From Ahrensia sp. (GTDB lineage Bacteria; Pseudomonadota; Alphaproteobacteria; Rhizobiales; Rhizobiaceae): a stretch of DNA of 12,242 nt. The notes below the pieces were generated by a model. The model was not told the origin of the DNA. It saw only the letters and a program-made list of their open reading frames with translations, and did no database searches. Where the stretch lies: contig QILU01000125.1 of assembly GCA_003233475.1 (NCBI GenBank), forward strand, positions 1 to 12,242, written 5' to 3'. Every line of letters starts with the position of its first letter. Position 1 is the first letter of the stretch. Of the stretch, positions 7,250 to 12,242 are shown piece after piece. The translations under genes and the position numbers were made by a program.

Positions 7250-8578
7250 ATGAGAATCATGCAAACATTTATCGTAATTCCGGCAGCAAAAATCGCCCTC
7301 GCGGTGAGTTTGATGTTGAGCATCCTCTCCATTGCACAGGCGGTGGAAATAAAAACCGTGATCAGCAAGAGCGGCATTAAAGCCTTGCTCGTGGAAAATT
7401 ACACGGTGCCGCTAATTGCTGTTTCTTTTTCGTTCAAAGGCGGAACGACACAGGATTTGGTTGGCAAGGGCGGAACAGCCCAATTGTTGTCCAACATGTT
7501 GGATGAAGGTGCGGGAGAAATAAAAAGCCAGGCGTTTCAGGAGGCCCTGGACGACAATGGGATGAGTTATTCTTTTGGTGCGGGCGCCGATTATTTTTCC
7601 GGTAGTATCAAAACCTTGAAAGAGGCCGCTCCCCAATCGTTTAAGCTATTGGCCGCAATGTTAAACAAACCCCGGTTTGATTTGGACCCCATCGAACGCA
7701 TGAAGGCCACCCATCTCAATTCCATGAAAGCCCAGGAAACCAACCCGCAGGCAATTGCAGGAAAAGCGTTTCGCAAGGCGGTTTACAAGGATCACCCCTA
7801 TTCTAGAAAATCTACCGGGACTATTGAAACCATGGGGGCGTTGACGGGTACGGATTTGGAAAATTTCCGCAAAAGAATTTTTGCCCGTGATAACCTGGTT
7901 ATCGGTGTTGTTGGGGCAATCAGTGCTGACGAGCTGAAAATAATGCTGGATCAGGTTTTTGGCGATCTGCCGGAAAAATCGCAACTCACCCCTGTGCCAG
8001 AATTTAAGGTGACAACCGGTGAGAATATTCACGTCGAGTTTGATACGCCTCAAACCAATATTCGGCTGGCCCTGCCGGGGATTAAGCGCGATGATCCGGA
8101 TTTTTACACCGCTTATCTGGTGAACTACATTTTGGGCGGGGGTTCGTTTTCTTCCCGTCTTTATGAAGAGGTACGGGAAAAAAGAGGCCTCGCTTACGGG
8201 GTGTATTCTTATCTTGGCACCTATGACCGTGCAGGAATAGTCGGCGGAGCAACCGCCACCCGTTCGGAACGAACAAAAAAGACACTAGACGTGATTTTAG
8301 TGGAATTTTCACGCATGGCGAAAGATGGCCCCACGGCGGAAGAACTGGAAAAAGCAAAAAAATATATAATTGGCAGTTATGCGATTTCAAATCTCGATAC
8401 ATCGGGCAAAATTGCAGGCGTTCTTGTTGCCATCCAACAGGCCAACTTGGGTATCGATTACATTGATAAACGGGCTGAATATATTTCATCTGTCACCCTT
8501 GAAGATGCCCGCCGTCTGGCCACGCAATTATTCGGTGGGAAACCAACAATCATCACGGTTGGAAAAAAATACAAATGA
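7250..8578 (+). CDS. M16 family protein lacking zinc ligands (partner subunit)
   Basis: A 442-residue M16 paralogue with a signal peptide (hydrophobic 7-28, cut after AQA at 31). Where the zinc motif should be, the sequence reads GTAQLLSNMLDEG: QLLSN at 78-82 replaces HxxEH, so no zinc can bind and the protein should be catalytically dead. The C-terminal half keeps the family stretch SSRLYEEVREKRGLAYGVYS (301-320), whose Arg and Tyr residues help bind substrate in M16B enzymes. It starts 4 bp after the upstream protease gene with AGAGG 9 nt before the ATG, so translation is probably coupled. Known bacterial M16 heterodimers, such as the Sphingomonas A1 pair, combine one zinc subunit with one inactive Arg/Tyr subunit; this pair fits. 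The inactivity is read directly; the dimer is inferred. Confidence 0.93.
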   Translation: MRIMQTFIVIPAAKIALAVSLMLSILSIAQAVEIKTVISKSGIKALLVENYTVPLIAVSFSFKGGTTQDLVGKGGTAQLLSNMLDEGAGEIKSQAFQEALDDNGMSYSFGAGADYFSGSIKTLKEAAPQSFKLLAAMLNKPRFDLDPIERMKATHLNSMKAQETNPQAIAGKAFRKAVYKDHPYSRKSTGTIETMGALTGTDLENFRKRIFARDNLVIGVVGAISADELKIMLDQVFGDLPEKSQLTPVPEFKVTTGENIHVEFDTPQTNIRLALPGIKRDDPDFYTAYLVNYILGGGSFSSRLYEEVREKRGLAYGVYSYLGTYDRAGIVGGATATRSERTKKTLDVILVEFSRMAKDGPTAEELEKAKKYIIGSYAISNLDTSGKIAGVLVAIQQANLGIDYIDKRAEYISSVTLEDARRLATQLFGGKPTIITVGKKYK

Positions 8579-9411
8579 CAACGTCGACTATCGCCCTCGC
8601 CCTGGGCGGCGGCGGCGCTCGCGGCCTTGCCCATGCCCATATTTTTGAAGCGCTGGATGATTTGAACATCAAACCGGTTGCGATGTCGGGAACATCCATA
8701 GGTGCGATTATGGGGGCTGGATACGCCGCCGGCATGAGTGGCAAAGAAATTCGTGAATACGTAATTGCCGCATTTAGCGACCCCGGTAATGTGGTTTCCC
8801 GTTTTTGGCGCATGAGACCGACGGGGATAAAAGAATTTCTTTCCGGACCAGCCACCCTGTTGGGAAATATCAACCCAAAAAAAGCAGTGAGCGCATTTTT
8901 GCCGGAACAGGTTCCCGCAACATTTGAAGAACTCAAAATTCCATTGCAGGTGGTGGCAACCGATTTTTATGGGCAAAAGCCGGTGGTGTTTTCCAGCGGG
9001 AATTTAGTGGAAGCCATTGCAGCTTCGGCCGCATTGCCTGCCATATTCAAACCGGTGATTAAAAATGGCATGGCGCTGGTTGACGGGGGAATACAAAATT
9101 CATTGCCCTATGATTTGTTGCTCGGCAAAGCCGATATTATTGTTGCCGTTGATGTGGTGGGCGGCCCCAAACGCAGCAAGACGGAAATTCCGTCCCGAAT
9201 AGAAGCACTTGCCGGTGCCAGCCAATTGATGATGCAGGCCACAACCAGATTAAAGTGCCAGATCAACCCTCCTGATGTGATGATTGTACCTCCGGTAAAC
9301 GGGATTGGTGTGTTGGATTTTTTAAGGGCGGAAAAAATTCTCAAACTCACTTCCAGCACTCGCGAATTGGCCCGAACTTTGATTGAAGAAGCGCTGGAAA
9401 AGGTTGTTTGA
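8575..9411 (+). CDS. Patatin-like phospholipase (RssA-type)
   Basis: A 278-residue patatin-fold serine hydrolase, probably acting on phospholipid or other acyl esters. All catalytic elements are present: the oxyanion loop LGGGGARGLAH (10-20), the nucleophile elbow GTSIG (39-43, Ser41) and the Asp of the dyad in VDGGIQNSLP (Asp170). No signal peptide or membrane segment is visible, so it should be cytoplasmic or peripheral, like RssA/YchK relatives. It overlaps the stop of the M16 partner gene by 4 bp (ATGA), and its own ribosome site is weak (GGA 11 nt away), so it is probably translated by coupling. Sitting behind two envelope proteases, it may share a role in envelope upkeep; that is inference from position only. 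Confidence 0.93.
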   Translation: MTTSTIALALGGGGARGLAHAHIFEALDDLNIKPVAMSGTSIGAIMGAGYAAGMSGKEIREYVIAAFSDPGNVVSRFWRMRPTGIKEFLSGPATLLGNINPKKAVSAFLPEQVPATFEELKIPLQVVATDFYGQKPVVFSSGNLVEAIAASAALPAIFKPVIKNGMALVDGGIQNSLPYDLLLGKADIIVAVDVVGGPKRSKTEIPSRIEALAGASQLMMQATTRLKCQINPPDVMIVPPVNGIGVLDFLRAEKILKLTSSTRELARTLIEEALEKVV

Positions 9412-9499
9412 CTTGGCGGTTGAATGCTATCCGATCAAAACACACTTGATGCCTGACGCACATAACTTTACACGGTGCGAATAAGCTAATTGGATATTT

Positions 9500-10861
9500 T
9501 TGAAATTGTCGACATCTCAGTTGGAAGAATTTGATTTAGCCCCCTTGCAGGATCGGGCGGTGATGCTTGTTGAGGCCGCAAAAAAAGCCGGTGCTGAGGC
9601 TGCTGATGTAATTGTATCCGCCAGCCGTTCCACCGGAGTGGAAGTGCGCGATGGAGTAATAGAAGAAACCGAAAGCGCAGAAAACAATGCCTTTTCCCTG
9701 CGGGTGTTCATGGGTAAACGGGTCGCATCGGTTTCTGCAAACCAAGGGGCAGACCCCGGCGCGCTTGCGCAACGGGCTGTGGCGATGGCAAAAGCTGCCC
9801 CGCAAAACCCCCATGCCGGGCTGGCAGAAGATGACGATCTGACAACGGATTTTCCTGAATTGGATTTGTTTGATGCAACGGCTCCCAGTTTTGATATCAT
9901 GCGTGATGCGGCCTTGGCCTGCGAGGAAGCGGCCCTTGCGGTTAAGGGTGTTTCTAAATCGTCAGGGGCTTCCTTCGGATTTGGTTTGGGAGGCACCGTG
10001 CTGGCCACAAGCCGGGGTTTTTTAGGGCGGTATAAAGCCAGCCGTTTTTCTTTGTCAGTTTCGGTAATTGCCGGAGAAGGCCAAAAGATGGAGCGGGATT
10101 ATGATTTTGACAGCATGCGTTTTTTTTCCGATTTGCGGAGCGCCGATGATATTGGGAAATGCGCCGGAGAACGTGCCGCCAAACGTTTGAACCCGCGCCA
10201 GGTGAAAACCCAAACGGCCACAATCCTGTTTGACCCCCGTGTCGCTCGCGGCCTTGTGGGGCATTTTTCCGGTGCCATCAACGGTTCATCCATCGCCCGT
10301 AAAACCTCTTTTCTTCGCGACGATCTGGGTAAGAGAATTTTTTCCCCCCAAGTTTCGATCATTGACGAACCGCATATTATCCGTGGGCAATCTTCCCGCC
10401 CGTTTGATGGCGAAGGGGTGGAGTGCAAAACCCTCAATCTTGTTGATAAAGGGGTGTTGAACCAATGGCTGTTGGATTCCAGCACCGCGCGCGAGCTTGG
10501 ATTAAAAACCAACGGCCGGGCAAATCGTGCCGGGAGCGGTACAGTCCCTGGTTCCACAAACATAACCATGCTGGCCGGCCAACGCTCGCCGCAGGAAATG
10601 ATTGCCGACGTAAAGAATGGATTTTATGTCACCGAACTTATTGGCCAGGGGGTAAATCTTTTAACCGGAGACTATTCCCGCGGCGCCAGCGGGTTTTGGA
10701 TTGAAAACGGCGAGTTGAGTTATTCAGTAAGCGAGGTAACAATTGCCGGGAAATTGCGCGACATGTTTGCCGTGCTTGAACCGGCCAGTGATCTGGACAG
10801 GCGCTTTGGCACAAATGCGCCAACGATAGCGGTGGAAGGCATGACCATTGCCGGAAAATAA
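9500..10861 (+). CDS. pmbA: TldE/PmbA, non-catalytic subunit of TldD/E protease
   Basis: The partner of the metalloprotease TldD. In E. coli TldD/E matures microcin B17 and degrades unfolded peptides and the CcdA antitoxin. The 453 residues match PmbA end to end: the N-terminal LVEAAKKAGAEAADVIVSAS, then VEVRDGVIEETESAEN, and the C-terminal signature RGASGFWIENGE (394-405) followed by VSEVTIAGKLRDMF. I find no HExxxH, as expected for TldE. The start is TTG at 9500: an in-frame TAA at 9482 blocks extension, and GGA (9492-9494) lies 5 nt upstream. Another TTG at 9506 is possible, and the first ATG (9563) would cut into the conserved N-terminal region. No tldD is in the window. The 88-bp gap before it has no convincing promoter. 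Its end overlaps the next gene by 14 bp. Confidence 0.94.
   Translation: MKLSTSQLEEFDLAPLQDRAVMLVEAAKKAGAEAADVIVSASRSTGVEVRDGVIEETESAENNAFSLRVFMGKRVASVSANQGADPGALAQRAVAMAKAAPQNPHAGLAEDDDLTTDFPELDLFDATAPSFDIMRDAALACEEAALAVKGVSKSSGASFGFGLGGTVLATSRGFLGRYKASRFSLSVSVIAGEGQKMERDYDFDSMRFFSDLRSADDIGKCAGERAAKRLNPRQVKTQTATILFDPRVARGLVGHFSGAINGSSIARKTSFLRDDLGKRIFSPQVSIIDEPHIIRGQSSRPFDGEGVECKTLNLVDKGVLNQWLLDSSTARELGLKTNGRANRAGSGTVPGSTNITMLAGQRSPQEMIADVKNGFYVTELIGQGVNLLTGDYSRGASGFWIENGELSYSVSEVTIAGKLRDMFAVLEPASDLDRRFGTNAPTIAVEGMTIAGK
10835..10839 (+). promoter_or_regulatory. Ribosome binding site deciding a TTG start
   Basis: GAAGG lies 8 nt before the TTG at 10848, inside the end of pmbA. An in-frame TGA at 10842-10844 excludes longer versions, and the nearest ATG (10867) is out of frame. 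The spacing therefore supports TTG as the true start of the phosphatase gene. Confidence 0.6.
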
Positions 10862-11657
10862 TCAAAATGAGGCTGATTTAATATTACTCTCTGAATTGGC
10901 GATCGAAGCCGGTCAAATAGCGATGAAATGGTTCGGTAAGGACCCCGAAGTCTGGATGAAAGAGGGGGATTCCCCGGTTTCGGAGGCGGATTTCGCGGTA
11001 GATAAATTCCTGCAAGAAAAACTACTCGACGCCCGGCCCAATTACGGTTGGTTGTCGGAGGAAACTGATGACAATTCGGAACGGCTGCAATCCAAGCGCC
11101 TTTTTGTGGTAGACCCTATTGATGGCACAAGAGGATATATTCAGGGGTCGAAACAATGGTGCGTGAGCATTGCAGTGGTGGAAAACCACCGCCCCGTTGT
11201 CGGCGTGCTGGAATGTCCCGCACTAAAACAAACCATCACTGCCCGCCAGGGGCAGGGCGCGCGCCTGAACGGAAAAGCGATTTCTGCCAGAATCGTAAAT
11301 TCAGGTGACCCAATCAGACTTGTCGGGTCGGGAAGTCTGCAAACCGCAATCAACAACTTTGCTAACCGGCCCGTTACAAAACAGCAATATGTTCCATCCC
11401 TTGCATACCGGATTGCGATGGTGGCAATGGGAAAAGCCGACCTCATTCTTGCACGGGAAAATTCCAAAGACTGGGACTTGGCCGCCGCCGATATTATTGC
11501 CCGTGAAGCAAATGCCTGCCTGAGCGACATTGAGGGAAACGCGCTTATATACAATCAACCGGATGTTCGCCATGGGATACTGGCCGCATCCCATGCAGGT
11601 TCCCACAAGGAAATGCTTGATCTCGCCCGACAAGCCATGAATAAGCACACTAAGTAA
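10848..11657 (+). CDS. Inositol-monophosphatase-family phosphatase, CysQ-like
   Basis: A Mg-dependent, lithium-sensitive-type phosphatase of 269 residues. Likely substrates are 3'-phosphoadenosine 5'-phosphate (CysQ, sulfate assimilation) or myo-inositol phosphates. Metal-binding motifs are complete: WLSEETDD (68-75, Glu71/Glu72), VVDPIDGTRGYI (87-98, Asp89 and Asp92) and KDWDLAAAD (207-215, Asp210). DPIDGT followed by Arg-Gly-Tyr, and CVSIAVVENHRPVVGVLECP after it, look closer to the CysQ-like alphaproteobacterial branch than to classical SuhB, but I cannot settle substrate by eye. The start is TTG, overlapping pmbA by 14 bp. It is followed 26 bp later by DUF4170 and then waaA, an order I recall from many Rhizobiales, so a link with Kdo or lipid A supply is conceivable but unproven. 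Confidence 0.9.
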   Translation: MPENNQNEADLILLSELAIEAGQIAMKWFGKDPEVWMKEGDSPVSEADFAVDKFLQEKLLDARPNYGWLSEETDDNSERLQSKRLFVVDPIDGTRGYIQGSKQWCVSIAVVENHRPVVGVLECPALKQTITARQGQGARLNGKAISARIVNSGDPIRLVGSGSLQTAINNFANRPVTKQQYVPSLAYRIAMVAMGKADLILARENSKDWDLAAADIIAREANACLSDIEGNALIYNQPDVRHGILAASHAGSHKEMLDLARQAMNKHTK

Positions 11658-11683
11658 GCCTGAATAAATCTGGAGCCTCATCA

Positions 11684-11920
11684 ATGAGCAAAGAACAAAA
11701 CAAAAAGCAATTGCTTCACCTGGTATTTGGCGGTGAGTTGGAGAACCTCGACGGGGTGACTTTCCGTGATCTTGATAAGCTGGATATTGTCGGAATTTTC
11801 CCGAATTTCGCTTCTGCGAAAAAAGCCTGGAGAGCAAAAGCTCAATCCACCGTCGATAACGCTCACATGCGCTATTTTGTGGTTCACATGCACCGGTTTC
11901 TTGAACCTGAAAACGACTGA
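11684..11920 (+). CDS. DUF4170 family small protein
   Basis: A 78-residue soluble protein of unknown function. It matches the alphaproteobacterial DUF4170 family over its full length: LLHLVFGGELENLDGV (10-25), FRDLDKLDIVGIFPNF (27-42), AWRAKAQSTVDNAHMRYFVV (48-67) and a HMHRFLEP end. There is no signal peptide, membrane segment or cysteine pair. The alternation suggests a small alpha/beta fold, possibly an assembly or regulatory partner. GGAG (11672-11675) lies 8 nt before the ATG. It sits between the phosphatase gene (26 bp) and waaA (54 bp), a linkage I recall as conserved, which points to lipopolysaccharide core or lipid A biosynthesis. Family assignment is firm; the role is inference. Confidence 0.9.
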   Translation: MSKEQNKKQLLHLVFGGELENLDGVTFRDLDKLDIVGIFPNFASAKKAWRAKAQSTVDNAHMRYFVVHMHRFLEPEND

Positions 11921-11945
11921 TTTATCTTTCACTAATGGTGGATAT

Positions 11946-11951
11946 TATAAT
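11946..11951 (+). promoter_or_regulatory. TATAAT in the gap before waaA
   Basis: A perfect TATAAT lies 23 bp before the waaA start. No acceptable -35 hexamer is found 16-18 bp upstream, and the transcript would start almost at the ribosome site. It is probably incidental in an AT-rich gap, and read-through from DUF4170 is more likely. Confidence 0.15.
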
Positions 11952-11962
11952 CAGCAACCAAA

Positions 11963-11966
11963 AGGA
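11963..11966 (+). promoter_or_regulatory. Ribosome binding site deciding the waaA TTG start
   Basis: AGGA within AAAAGGAAAAA lies 8 nt before the TTG at 11975. The frame is closed upstream by TAA at 11948-11950 and there is no in-frame ATG or GTG between. The strong site makes TTG the clear start. Confidence 0.65.
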
Positions 11967-11974
11967 AAAATTCT

Positions 11975-12242
11975 TTGAGTGAGGTTTGGGCACGTACTAC
12001 GTTGAAATTATATCGCGGCGTTGGCTCGATTCTGTACCCGTTTATCGGGCCGTTTCTGAGTGCTCGTGCACGCAAAGGTAAGGAAGATCCGGCGCGCCGC
12101 AAAGAGCGTTATGGTTACGCCAGTTACGACCGGCCCGATGGCCCGCTGGTTTGGCTGCACGCCGCAAGTGTGGGGGAATCCCTCGCCATAATGCCCTTGA
12201 TCAAACGCATGGAAAGTTTTGGCATTAATCTGGTGATGACCA
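11975..12242 (+). CDS. waaA: Kdo transferase WaaA (KdtA), 3'-truncated by window edge
   Basis: Transfers 3-deoxy-D-manno-octulosonate from CMP-Kdo onto the lipid A precursor at the cytoplasmic face of the inner membrane, the first step of lipopolysaccharide core assembly. Only 89 codons are present, but they are typical: LKLYRGVGSILYPFIGPFL near the N-terminus (10-28, the membrane-associating segment), ARKGKEDPARRKERYG (32-47) and WLHAASVGE (60-68), where Glu68 is the expected catalytic base of this GT-B enzyme family. It starts with TTG behind a strong AGGA site. The remaining roughly 330 residues lie beyond the window. Whether it adds one or two Kdo units cannot be told from this part. Confidence 0.93.
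   Translation, partial: MSEVWARTTLKLYRGVGSILYPFIGPFLSARARKGKEDPARRKERYGYASYDRPDGPLVWLHAASVGESLAIMPLIKRMESFGINLVMT

Noticed and set aside
8458..8976. Minus-strand frame of 172 codons across the M16/patatin junction
   Set aside because: It runs antisense to two genes with intact catalytic motifs, and its translation is Cys/His-rich without a zinc-finger pattern.
9434..9479. Small inverted repeats (ATCAA/TTGAT and CGCAC/GTGCG) in the gap before pmbA
   Set aside because: Five-pair stems are expected by chance, neither is followed by a T-run, and no promoter with acceptable spacing was found around them.
9517..10569. Minus-strand open frames of 156 and 163 codons inside pmbA
   Set aside because: They are antisense shadows of a clearly conserved gene, rich in Ser/Arg/Ala with no recognisable domain.
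1..12242. CRISPR array, tRNA or rRNA genes, transposase, integrase or defence genes
   Set aside because: No regularly spaced repeats, cloverleaf-like segments or recognisable mobile or defence proteins were seen. Coding density is that of conserved core chromosome.

Overview
The window looks like ordinary chromosomal core sequence from an alphaproteobacterium, most likely near the Hyphomicrobiales (Rhizobiales). The reasons are an alphaproteobacterial-type IleRS with a decayed C-terminal zinc ribbon, a DUF4170 gene lying between an inositol-monophosphatase-family gene and waaA (Kdo transferase), and a lipoprotein whose body and C-terminus resemble hypothetical lipoproteins I recall from Rhizobiales. 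Base composition looks moderate and even. I see no mobile genes, CRISPR array, tRNA or rRNA.

Layout. Positions 1-2756 hold the 3' nine-tenths of ileS. A 181-bp gap follows (2757-2937) with a good sigma70-like promoter and two small hairpins. Next is an outer-membrane-type lipoprotein gene (2938-3639) carrying a BamC/BamF-like motif. tadA (3643-4125) is the only minus-strand gene; it converges on the lipoprotein gene and diverges from rluB. rluB (4155-5189) and rsmD (5170-5733) overlap by 20 bp, so tadA, rluB and rsmD form an RNA-modification block. After a 108-bp gap with a TATAAT box come three tightly packed envelope genes: a catalytic M16 zinc protease (5842-7245), an M16 paralogue without zinc ligands (7250-8578) and a patatin-like lipase (8575-9411, ATGA overlap). 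After 88 bp come pmbA/tldE (9500-10861), an inositol-monophosphatase/CysQ-family phosphatase (10848-11657), DUF4170 (11684-11920) and the 5' end of waaA (11975 to the window end).

How the genes work together. ileS, tadA, rluB and rsmD serve translation: tRNA charging, wobble inosine, 23S pseudouridine and 16S m2G966. The lipoprotein, M16 pair, patatin and waaA belong to the cell envelope. The M16 pair has the signature of an active/inactive heterodimer. PmbA/TldE is the non-catalytic half of the TldD/E protease; no tldD is in the window.

No wholly new multi-gene system is evident. The points most worth a second look are: an imperfect palindrome inside ileS that coincides with an apparent in-frame insertion of about 20 residues; the BamC/BamF-like motif in the lipoprotein; the run of TTG start codons (pmbA, the phosphatase gene, waaA); and the DUF4170 gene of unknown function locked next to waaA.
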